A DNA stretch of 64,000 nucleotides from Doryteuthis pealeii (taxonomy: Eukaryota > Mollusca > Cephalopoda > Myopsida > Loliginidae): positions 18,746,072 to 18,810,071 of the forward strand of contig CM042179.1 of the NCBI GenBank assembly GCA_023376005.1. The letters run 5' to 3'. The number at the start of each line of letters is the position of its first letter. Position 1 is the stretch's first letter. A program made the translations under genes and the position numbers. Shown in pieces: positions 48,280 through 59,479 of the stretch. Under the pieces are notes generated by a model that worked only from the letters and a program-made list of their open reading frames with translations, ran no database searches and was not told the origin of the DNA.

Positions 48280-48989
48280 GGGAGGGAAATGAAAAAAGGA
48301 CAAAAAAGTGTGAACTTGTTTTTTGTAATCTGATTTATTATACATAAACAGAGGTTATAAAGGGTTAGTAGTATTTTTAAAAATCTTTATTTTGCAACAG
48401 AAATTTGCATAGTTAAAGCAAGTTATAAAAATTCATCAAAATATAAAAACGAAACCCAAAAAACAAAACATGTCCCTTTGTAGGATTCAGATGTCACACA
48501 ACAAAAGAATAAGTCAAATAATAAGATTATATATTAGTTAAAACTAATGCATGATACATAAAGATGCATTTAATACAATATGATATTTAATACAATAATA
48601 AAGAGATAGAAAGAGTCAATTTTCTGTATCAAAATGAAAAATGAAAAAATCAAAAGTAAGCTATAAAAAAAGAAATATCCACTAAGGTGAGAAAATGGTG
48701 AGATATCAGCTAAAAGAGAGGATCATTTTGAAAATAAAGCATTCTTATTGAAAAAAAAATTAAATAACACTAATACATTATTTCTTATGAGAAAGCTCAG
48801 AAATTTCCTAGAATAATAATGATTTTGAAATTAAAAAAAAAGAAAAAAAAGAAAGATACAAATTGTTTCAAGCTGAAAGAGATATATGTTGCAATTTGCA
48901 ATTTGCAAGGGGCTGCAATTACTCATATTGTAACTGAGATAGGCAATTCTACATTACATTTACTAGCAAAAAAAAAAAAAAAAAAAAAA
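45569..48989. other. AT-rich intergenic stretch with microsatellites
   Basis: It contains TA runs at 46004-46070 and 46600-46660 and a GA run at 48198-48280. An AATAAAAATAAA cluster near 46168 could serve as poly(A) signal for the upstream exon. No coding signal was found. Confidence 0.6.
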
Positions 48990-49540
48990 AAACGCCCTCC
49001 AGGCTGCATAAAATTACATTTTTGAAAGGTATGACTTGAGGGGGGTGGGAAAATTAAATAGATAAAATAAAAGTTTTAATATTAAAAAAAAATTGATTAT
49101 TTACTTAAAAAGCATCATATTCTCTTCACTGAGATATTTGATTTGTTTTATGACAAAGTTTCTAAAAATGTCTGATATATTCAGACTCACATTTTTAGGG
49201 AAAAATTTTTAAAATCGTGCAAGTAAAATATATTTTGTTCGGATTTCATAAAATCAATAATTTCAACCTTGTAAAAAAATATTTCCCCTTATATATTTTA
49301 GGAAAAAACTATTTTAAACATGAATTTATCTAAAGGTGGATGAGTATCAAAATGTTAATGAAAATTTGACAATTAATTGATTTTTCATAGAATTTTAGTA
49401 TTTTTGTGTAGTAATGATACTGACTATAAATTAGATACTCATTGATAAACTTACTTACGATTCTGAAATGACAGTAACATAAGCAGAGACATAGTTTCGG
49501 TTACAGACAAATAGAGACCCAATCTCCATTATTAATAGAG
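48990..49540 (+). repeat. Dispersed repeat, family F end with G/C-tract DNA-element body
   Basis: It begins after a 24-base poly-A with CGCCCTCCAGG and ends with TAGTTTCGGTTACAGACA. The middle (about 49260-49410) resembles 56300-56440, sharing GTAAAAAAATATTTCCCC and TTAATTGATTTTTCA. Confidence 0.55.
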
Positions 49541-50050
49541 ATATCACTAAGATAAGGTCTATAAACATTGCTTAATAAAGAAGCTATTTTCAATATTTCA
49601 GAAAACAGTTATTGTTAATGAATAAGAAATCTCTTTATATTCCAATGGTCATTTTTCGTGACCTATTTTTATACACAGACACACATAAATATACAAGTAT
49701 ATTTTTTACATATTTCTTATTTTTAAGTGGTATTTATTGGGAAGTCATTTTTGAATATATAGATATTTGCATGAATAAACATGACTTTGATTCTTCTGTA
49801 AGTGCACATGCAAATGTGTATCTTTAAATGAGCAAATGTTTCTAAAGATATATGTAAATGCCTACACTATATTTATACAAGCAGCTTTATACGTCCTAAT
49901 TTTAAAGAAGAAAGAATATTATTCTTTGATATATTAACATTATCTGATGATATTTACAAAATTTAACATATGACTACAAATCAATAAATTTCAATGGAAT
50001 CTTTTGCTTGAGATACAGCATAAAATGTGCTTTTAAACATTTTTGTTTTC

Positions 50051-50052
<2 letters not shown>
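49541..50052. other. AT-rich stretch, nothing recognised
   Basis: No signal seen. Confidence 0.5.
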
Positions 50053-52059
<2,007 letters not shown>

Positions 52060-52612
52060 AGAACACAGGTAAATTCAGCAAACTGGCACAGATGAAGTAC
52101 ATGAGGATGCATGATTATGTGAGGAAAGTGATTCACTGGGAATTGTACAAATGACTAAGCTTTGACCATATTGACAAATGGTTAATGCACAGACCAGAAT
52201 TTGTGATTTTGAGATAAAAATTGAGATAAATCCTACTATCCAATCCAGAAAACCAGATCTAGTTTTAGTTCATAAAAAGAAAAGAAAGTGTCAACTAGTA
52301 GCCATTGCCATTGCATCAGATTACAGAGTGAAAGTAATGGAAAGTGAAAACTGGATAAATACCAAGAGAGTTAAAAAGTTAAGGAACATAAACATGACAG
52401 TGATATCATTTATAGTTGGAGCTCACAGAAAAGTTCTAATCTAGAAAAGAGACTAGACAAACTGGAGATCCAAGGAAGAATTGAGACTGTCTAAATGTCT
52501 GAGATTAGTTAGAATACTTAGAATAAGAGTACTGAAGAGCTGAAGAGACTTGTTGTCACTTGTACTGCATTGAAGGCCACCAGTTACAACTGATGTGAAA
52601 AACTAATGAAAG
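52060..52612 (+). mobile_element. R4/Dong-like LINE copy 13, isolated and old
   Basis: The plus strand has AKLAQMKYMRMHDYVRKVIHW-like sequence (near 52080-52140), then FEIKIEINPTIQSRKPDLVL (near 52205), then QLVAIAIASDYRV where other copies have QLVDFAVPADHRV. The catalytic D of the second block is thus changed to A. The C-terminus is decayed. The 3' hairpin (52578-52595) is still recognisable. No TAA array remains, only AATAA debris. Confidence 0.8.
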
Positions 52613-53084
52613 AGAAATAATCAGTTGAATATAGGTGCAAGATTACATTAAAAAAATTATTTAGAAATATCTTTGTAATGTATTAATAAAAAGTAATGTG
52701 GTGTTTGATCAAGGAGTTATATTTTACAAACTACAAGATGAGGGAGCAACAGTTTTTTAATGCAGCATTTGAAGGAGTTGTAAATTTTTTTAAGATCCCA
52801 TGAAAAACTAAGGATACATAAGATAAATATAATTCCTTAAAACCTCCTGCAAATGAAAGAATCATTATAATTGTCATTTGTCTCTTATATGAACAAATCA
52901 AAATTGATTTTCATTAAAAATTTCAAAATATTCAAGAAAATTGCTCATGATTTAAATATGGAAAATAATAAACTACCATTGTCTTGATTAGTGTTAGATT
53001 ATGTATTTATATATGAATCCATGTATATATCTATATATAAATACATGTATCTATAAAGAATATTGACTTTAAACTAGCAAATAT
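52613..53084. other. AT-rich stretch, nothing recognised
   Basis: No signal seen. Confidence 0.5.
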
Positions 53085-53665
53085 ATGCACCCTCCGTGTG
53101 CAAGTACTTAAGTTTTAATGTAATAAGATATTATATTAAATTAGAAAGACGAATGAAACTAAATAAGAATGCAGATAAAAAGATTTGAAACAGAAGGGCG
53201 GTATAATCGAACAATAGAACAACTGAAACTTATTCTTCCATCACTCCTGTATTTCATTGCTAAATATTCCTAATTTAACTATTTAGTTAAATTTAGAAAT
53301 AAAGAATAAAATTACAGTTATTTCTTTTTGTTAATGGATTTTTTAAAAGATTTATCCCCGAGATTTTTGCTCAGATCGATCAAGATAAAACCAAACAATT
53401 AGAAATCAAATTTTTAATATCAATATGCCTTCCCATTCACATTGTAAACCGCTATTTTGTTGTATATATAAATACAATTACATGTTATTGGTATGTAGAT
53501 AAGGCCAACGATATTAATGATGTAAAACAACTTTATGAAGAATTGAGGTTTAGATAAAAACAAAATCATAGAGAATGTGATGTAAATAACTAAGGGAACT
53601 GTGACTTGAGTAGTGATATAGTTTCGGTTACAGACAGACAAACACACTATTTCCACAATCTCAAG
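53085..53665 (+). repeat. Repeat family F copy
   Basis: It opens with CACCCTCCGTGTGC and an AAGTTTTAATGTAATAAGAT region parallel to about 590-690. It ends TAGTTTCGGTTACAGACAGA. Confidence 0.65.
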
Positions 53666-53772
53666 AGAGATAATTTTGATTGTAGGGTTGAAGGATCCTG
53701 TTACTTCATTTGAATAGAACATTAACTGACTTTTCTTAGTTGCTTTAATGAAAGTTAGTTGAACCCCTAAAT

Positions 53773-54142
53773 CTCTGCATCCAAATAACTATGTCTATAG
53801 TACTTGATCTACCGGCTTACCTATTCACCGCACCTTCAAGCTATAATAAAAAAAAATGTGTGTGGGCAAGCAGTTAGGTAAGTAGGCTTTGCCAACAATT
53901 GCAAACCTGTTATGAACAGGCAGGCAAATAACTTCTCTCACCAGACCAAACTAGATGAGACCTATCTAACCAGGTCTACTGGTTTTGACATAACACTGAG
54001 GAAAAATGAATTTATGTGAAAGAAAGAGGGGATAGGTGCTAGTATTTGGTGGTATCAGCCAGTTATGTGGATAAGCAAATGGTGTCCTTGGGGGCAAAAT
54101 AAAATTTTAAGATGTATACAAGATTAAAGTGTTAAAGATATG
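53773..54142 (+). repeat. Near-identical 370-bp duplicated repeat, copy 2
   Basis: Matches 3320-3695 with about two differences. Its upstream neighbour is a family F copy, whereas copy 1 lies after a GA array. Confidence 0.8.
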
Positions 54143-54288
54143 TATAATATAGAATTTTCACAAATCATCATCATGATGGAAAAATGACCAATGATGGAAA
54201 AAGGCTTTTCCCAATTTCTTCAATGACAAATGTAACTGGGTTAACTTGTCTTACCAGAAAATCACTCATCTTTTCATCTTCTGTCTGC

Positions 54289-54291
<3 letters not shown>

Positions 54292-54348
<57 letters not shown>
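54292..54348. repeat. (TA)n microsatellite
   Basis: TA run. Confidence 0.97.
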
Positions 54349-54356
<8 letters not shown>

Positions 54357-54855
54357 TACTTATCATATATATATATAAATAAATTAAATATATAATGAAT
54401 ATATATATATTATACATATCATTATATTTATACATATTATTATAATATTATGAAAAATATATACAATAAACATACATTATATTTTTATTATTAGATATAA
54501 ATCATAGATATACTGGGAGGTTGGATTTTAATCAATATATTGGGTATAAAGAAGGAGGAATCAAAGATTAAGTGTTTGCAGACAAGGCTTCTGGGTTTGT
54601 TGCATATGTAGTTGCCTTGATGAAGGTTGTTAAATGTTTTTAGATGTAAATGTTAAATGTAAGAAGTAATGATAGATTAGGTCGTAGTCGTTTGGTGTTG
54701 ATAGTGTTTTTTTTTTTAATTGTTGGAAATCTTTAATTAATATCTATCTTGCAATTGCCTCAACGTAATTGACTACGCTTTCTGCACCAAATGCAACAAT
54801 GGTGACTACGTCAGAAAATAGACACCTGTTTTTTTAAAAATTCTTAGTAAGGTTT

Positions 54856-55065
54856 AATAACCATAAGCAAACCATCCGTGATAAATCCCCATTCTCCCCA
54901 GTAGCCAAACACTTCAATATACCCGGACTCACTCAAGACAACATCAAATGCATCCTTATAGACACGGGGTTCCATTCCAAAAGTAGAAAACAAGGAATCA
55001 AATGGATATATTATGTACTCACACACAAACATGGACTAAATACTGACATCGGTTTCCTGAAGGGA
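54856..55065 (+). mobile_element. GIY-YIG-type retroelement C-terminal relic
   Basis: A single open frame reads SPFSPVAKHFNIPGLTQDNI, KCILIDTGFHSKSRKQGIK, then HGLNTDIGFLKGYRYY. The pattern P-V-A-x-H-F-N-x-P-G, then an E/Q/R-rich segment, then G-L-N-x-D-I/L-G-F is what I know from the end of GIY-YIG endonuclease domains in Penelope-like and related retroelements. The catalytic GIY and YIG part upstream is not visible. The nearest RT relic is 4.5 kb downstream. Confidence 0.55.
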
Positions 55066-56974
55066 TACCGATACTACACCCCCAACCCCCCCAAAACAAC
55101 AACAAACAAACAAAAAACAAAACAAAACAAAAACAACAATCTTGGAACAATCCAAAATAAACAAACAAAACAGATTCATAAATTACGCCCATATAAACAC
55201 TAACCTATTTTAGATATTAACAACAATATCTCTTTTAAGAGACACAAAATCGTTTTAGCTACAAATATTACCAGACACCATATACATAGAACAACACATC
55301 TCTCAATAGGTACCACCAAACCGTTTAGGCCATCTTGAATAAAACGGAAATAGATATTTACGAACTTTGTTTATCAAAAATCTCGTAAAAAAAAAGATCG
55401 TGCAGGGTTGTTACAAAGAAAAATAGTTAATTCAAAGATCAAATTATCCGATTTGGATTAATTACATCGTTATCTTAAAAAATAAACAAACCTGTCCGTA
55501 TTACATGCGAAAGGGTAATTTTCAGACCGTAATATAGACAGAAAAGTTACAAATTATTTCCCTTTTACGATTAACCCGTAAAAGTATGGAATGAAAATTT
55601 GAATATTTTTTTCTAAGAGAAAAACTGATAAAATAATCTATTATACTTACTGTTTATTTTAATTATTGAAAAAAGTTAAATAAAATAATTTTTTTTCACG
55701 CTAACACTGTCAGCCTAACAAGAACAAACTTCGGTTACTTAGAAGCGTCTCGTCTCTTTGTAAAACAAATATGTCAGCAATGCTCTTCCGTACATTCTCA
55801 GGATCACACATTACTATTCAACAATAAAAATTACAAATTCTTTTAAAAATATTAATCGAGCTCGTATCGGACTAATGTTTAGTGCACCTGAATTATAAAA
55901 TTCATATTTTTAAACATCCGTGAAAAATTCGATTTTTTGACGCAGGAAAAAAAAAATTAATTTATTTCACGCAGAAAATAAAAATATTTAATCACACAAA
56001 AGATTGAAAATCTCTTAAAAATTCATTTCTTAAAAAAAATTTTTTTTTGTTGACAATTTAATAGAATATAGTACATACCAATTATAAAAGCAAAAAAAAG
56101 TTTTCAAATATTAATATTATGACATTTTTTTGCACTTTTTATTTCCGATTTCATTAATTTTTCCTCAAAAAACTAGACCTTGTACATTCATACAATTTCA
56201 TTGATATTCAGACTCTTATCTTTATAGAAAAAAAGAAAAAAATTTTTTCTGACGCGTCATTTTTTTTTATCTCATAAAATAAAATAGGGGGGGGGGGAAA
56301 TAGACCTCGTAAAAAAATATTTCCCCTAATATATTTTAGAAAAAAACTATTTCAGATGTATTTACATCCAATGGTAAACATTTATGGAAATTTTCGTGAA
56401 AATCAGATTATTAATTGATTTTTCAGAGAATTTTTAATAAATCCTCTTATCGTAACTTGTTTTTAGCTACGTTAAATTTCAGTTGATTTAACAGTGCAAA
56501 AATGAAAACATTGTTTTTCAATCATAATTTTCATTATTTCCATATGCTGAAAAAAAAATTAAAAAATCATCATTTTTTCAAGAAAATATTAAATTTTCAT
56601 TGTGTTAAATATAGGGGGGGGGGGTAAATTTCACAGGGTCAAATTGGTGGTACCTATCTCTCAAGCTGCAAACTTAAGGGAAGTAGTCGTCACATTTTTT
56701 ATACATTTGGATGCATTTTCTCACCTGAAATACAAAATGGATTTACTAGTTAAATATAATGTCTATAATGTTGAATTCTTTTTTTTTTTTTTTTTTTTTG
56801 CCTGATAAAGACTGATGTTTACTCTGAAATCTCGATATACTTTTTTTCAGGCTTCATCTTTACTAGTAAATAAATTTTAATTTTATTTTTATAATATCTT
56901 CTTTCATTTATGTTAGTTTAATTTCTAGGCCATGTGACTATCTTTTATGTAAGCAAGAAACATAAGTGGAATCC

Positions 56975-56978
<4 letters not shown>
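55066..56978. other. AT-rich region with G-tract DNA-element debris
   Basis: It contains G runs at 56287-56297 and 56613-56624 and a poly-T near 56780. The segment 56300-56440 is shared with about 49260-49410. A GCCTGATAAAGACTGATGTT stretch at 56801 ends in a matching TCAGGC. These look like remnants of non-autonomous DNA elements. No transposase was seen. Confidence 0.45.

Positions 56979-57038
<60 letters not shown>
56979..57038. repeat. (TA)n microsatellite
   Basis: First TA array of the 57-59 kb mosaic. Confidence 0.97.
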
Positions 57039-57040
<2 letters not shown>

Positions 57041-57059
57041 GGAGTAAATATGGAAATAA

Positions 57060-57292
57060 ATCCAACAATATTAAGAAATTTGAAAAACGAAGTGTTCCAA
57101 AAGTAAGATTAATTTATTTATCGACGCTTAAACGTTTCGGTTTATTTAAACCTTCATCAAGATAGATTATGGGGTGAAGAAATTGATGGATGTCTTGTCG
57201 ATGACAGGAGTTAGAAAAATCTTTATGAAACGTTTAAGCGTCGATAAATAAATTCATCTTATTTTTGGAACACTTCGTTTTTCAAATTTCTT

Positions 57293-57294
<2 letters not shown>
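57060..57294. mobile_element. (TA)n-bounded foldback element with decayed hammerhead
   Basis: Inverted arms 57071-57138 and 57227-57294 (about 68 bases; inner ends AAACGTTTC and GAAACGTTT). The minus strand of the left half carries a hammerhead layout: UAUC, UUGAUGA (57154-57160, first base C changed to U), stem II, GAAA (57135-57138), a small stem III, GUC, GAUA. TA arrays border both sides. Confidence 0.7.
57119..57164 (-). ncRNA. Decayed hammerhead ribozyme motif (C3 changed)
   Basis: All boxes and four-base-pair stem I are present, but the conserved C of CUGAUGA is U. That base normally pairs with G8 at the active site, so activity is unlikely. Confidence 0.55.

Positions 57295-57363
<69 letters not shown>
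57295..57363. repeat. (TA)n(GT)n microsatellite
   Basis: Separates two foldback elements. Confidence 0.97.
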
Positions 57364-57365
<2 letters not shown>

Positions 57366-57527
57366 AGAAAAGTAGACAAACACGGGATGTTATGAAAACT
57401 TGATGTTTATTGTCGACGATGCAACGTTTTGGTCTCTTATTAGACCATCTTCAGGACCGAAACGTTGCATCGTCGACAATAAACATCAAGTTTCCATAAC
57501 ATCCCGTGTTTGTCTACTTTTCTCCAC
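57362..57527. mobile_element. (TA)n-bounded foldback element, 73-bp arms
   Basis: Nearly perfect arms 57362-57434 and 57455-57527 around a 20-base centre. One arm reads GTGGAGAAAAGTAGACAAAC at its outer end. The minus strand across the centre shows CUGAAGA (57448-57454) and a stem II, but GAAA is AAAA. Sequence outside the ribozyme is shared with 2300-2510. Confidence 0.8.
57410..57460 (-). ncRNA. Decayed hammerhead ribozyme motif (GAAA to AAAA)
   Basis: CUGAAGA, stem II (GGUCU with AGACC), AAAA in place of GAAA, short stem III, GUC at 57415-57417. Loss of G12 would be expected to abolish catalysis. Confidence 0.5.
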
Positions 57528-57558
57528 ATACTGTCGGATTAACCTCCTCACATTTCTA

Positions 57559-57559
<1 letters not shown>

Positions 57560-57606
<47 letters not shown>
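57560..57606. repeat. (TA)n microsatellite
   Basis: TA array between the second foldback and the 0.96-kb element. Confidence 0.97.
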
Positions 57607-58561
57607 AGGGACTAGCAAAAAAATCGGATACTACGAGTTTAAAAGCGAATTAAGAATAATTAAATCAATTATTTAAGGTTAAACTTTGTCTAAATCGATA
57701 AGTAGTAACATAATAACCATCATTAAAAAAAGAAAAATATAATTACATATGCAGTTTATTTTTAAAAGATTTAAAACTATTTTTTTTGGTCAATTTCAAC
57801 GCAATCCGCCATTTTGGCTGTTTTTCAATGGTTTTAGGCGCTTGTTTACAATTTTAACGTAACATTTGGAATGGAAAAACTTTTTCCCAAAAATCAGGTA
57901 ATTATCCGATTTTATTGAAATTTTCAGTATTGATTCATTTAAAATAACATTTTTCGGATTTTAAGTTTAAAATGTTATATTTTTAGATTCTAAAAATAAA
58001 TATCTGCAAACCTTATTTTTTCGAAAAAAGTATACGCTTTGAAGAAAAACTCGATTGAAAATGTACCCCCTCCCCTTTTTAAGCAGAAAAAAACATCGAT
58101 GTATAATTTTTTCTTTTATAAAATAATAGCCAATTAAATAATTATCGAAATGAGTAAAAAAGAAATCTCCAAAAAATAAATTATTTATTATTTTTTTACA
58201 TTTTATTTTTCGAATTTCGGTACTTATTTTCTCATAGAAGCGCAACCGTAAAAAAAAATTGTTCCTATTCATAAGTTCGGTCTTTTATCTCATTATTTAT
58301 ACTGTAATTAGTACAATATATGACCAACTTGAAAAATATTTTACGCCCTCAACATAAGGGGGGTCAAAATTAAGCGACCTGAAAAAAATGAGAAAGTTTT
58401 GAAATAAAATAAATAATGCATTATAAAGATCATTCATTGATAAATAAACACTGAAAATTTCATCAAAATCTGATAATTCCCTGATTTTTGGTAAATTATT
58501 TTCTGTAGGGGGGCTAAAGTCATTTTGTCAAAAACGCATTTTAAGCTCAGTTTGCCAGTCC

Positions 58562-58566
<5 letters not shown>
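57604..58566. mobile_element. (TA)n-bounded DNA element with terminal and subterminal inverted repeats
   Basis: The ends read TATTAGGGACTAGCAAA (left) and, on the other strand, TATTAGGGACTGGCAAA (right). About 55-base subterminal inverted repeats lie at 57887-57945 and 58433-58493 (shared core CCAAAAATCAGG and GAAATTTTCAGT). The interior is AT-rich without a transposase. It looks non-autonomous, with TA as the target. Confidence 0.7.

Positions 58567-58619
<53 letters not shown>
58565..58619. repeat. (TA)n microsatellite
   Basis: TA array between the 0.96-kb element and the double-ribozyme element. Confidence 0.97.
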
Positions 58620-58621
<2 letters not shown>

Positions 58622-58738
58622 TATATGTAAAAACAAAATTTTTTTTGCGATGAAACAAAGAAAATACAGTGCTCAATCACAGTTTGTAAGAGCTAATATT
58701 TGTTTATTTTACAATGTTTTCATAGATCAATGTTCATT

Positions 58739-58783
58739 ATCAGCGACCGCGGTTTCATGCTAAATAGCAATCATCAGGCTGAG
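58739..58783 (-). ncRNA. Hammerhead ribozyme motif (left arm)
   Basis: Minus strand: UCAGC, CUGAUGA (58771-58777), stem II UGCU and AGCA with loop (58757-58770), GAAA (58753-58756), CCGCG, GUC (58745-58747), GCUGA. Stem I has five pairs. Confidence 0.8.
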
Positions 58784-58964
58784 GAGCAAGATCCTATGGT
58801 GTTTGTTGGAGTTCTTTACTCAATGTCACATTTAGGATTGTAAATAACGTCGGTTAGTTTTACGGACGCTGTTATTTTTTTAAAAAATTTGAATTTTTTT
58901 GAAGTAATGCCAACGAAGTTGCCTCCCTTTATTCGTTAAAAATAGGACTTTTTTTTTTTAACTC

Positions 58965-59009
58965 ATCAGCCTGATGATTGCTATTTAGCATGAAACCGCG
59001 GTCGCTGAT
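58965..59009 (+). ncRNA. Hammerhead ribozyme motif (right arm), all core boxes intact
   Basis: AUCAGC (58965-58970), CUGAUGA (58971-58977), stem II with UGCU and AGCA (58978-58991), GAAA (58992-58995), CCGCG as a tiny stem III, GUC (59001-59003), GCUGAU (59004-59009). Stem I has six perfect pairs and the consensus boxes are exact. The very short stem III matches the minimal type known from Penelope-like elements, which may act as dimers. Confidence 0.85.
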
Positions 59010-59047
59010 AATGAACATTGATCTATGAAAACATTGTAAAATAAACA

Positions 59048-59049
<2 letters not shown>

Positions 59050-59116
<67 letters not shown>
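59050..59116. repeat. (TA)n microsatellite
   Basis: Last TA array of the mosaic. Confidence 0.97.
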
Positions 59117-59118
<2 letters not shown>

Positions 59119-59479
59119 CTATTATATTTCAATGTCTCGTTGTGACACAGCAATGTCAATGGGTATTCGGTAGCTATGATAGTTTGGCATATGCCCTGGT
59201 AGGTATAACTAAGATATAAAGGTACTGAACTACCAACCCTTATAGAAGGACTGATTTGCAAACATAGACATGTAGTCTTATTTTCTAGAGAGAAGAAAGC
59301 ACTGCATATCATTGAAAAACCAGTATGTCAAAATCTTTGATGATGTGATATTGCAGGAAGCAACTATGAAGGAAGTCTGGAGTCAGACCTCAAGATTTAT
59401 AAAATGAGAAAGATGGTGGCGATTACACAGTGGATGAAAAAGTATAAAGAAGTGCAAACAAAAGATGACACATGTCAAA

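Larger units (their letters stand above)
58640..59049. mobile_element. Penelope-type inverted element with two opposed hammerhead ribozymes
   Basis: Arms 58700-58782 and 58965-59047 are near-perfect inverted copies of about 83 bases, with a 180-base centre. Each arm carries a full hammerhead on its outward-reading strand, followed by AATAAACAAA. TA arrays border both sides. The centre (GGAGTTCTTTACTCAATGTC and AT-rich sequence) codes for nothing I recognise. Confidence 0.85.

Noticed and set aside
53420..53722. 100-codon minus-strand frame as a membrane protein gene
   Set aside because: It overlaps a family F repeat and its end; the hydrophobic composition follows from AT richness.
56801..56855. 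Hammerhead-like GCCTGATAAAGACTGATGTT with a downstream CTGAAATC
   Set aside because: CUGAUAA lacks a core G, no stem I pairing lies beside the boxes, and no NUH triplet is placed correctly. A longer GCCTGA/TCAGGC hairpin explains it as well.
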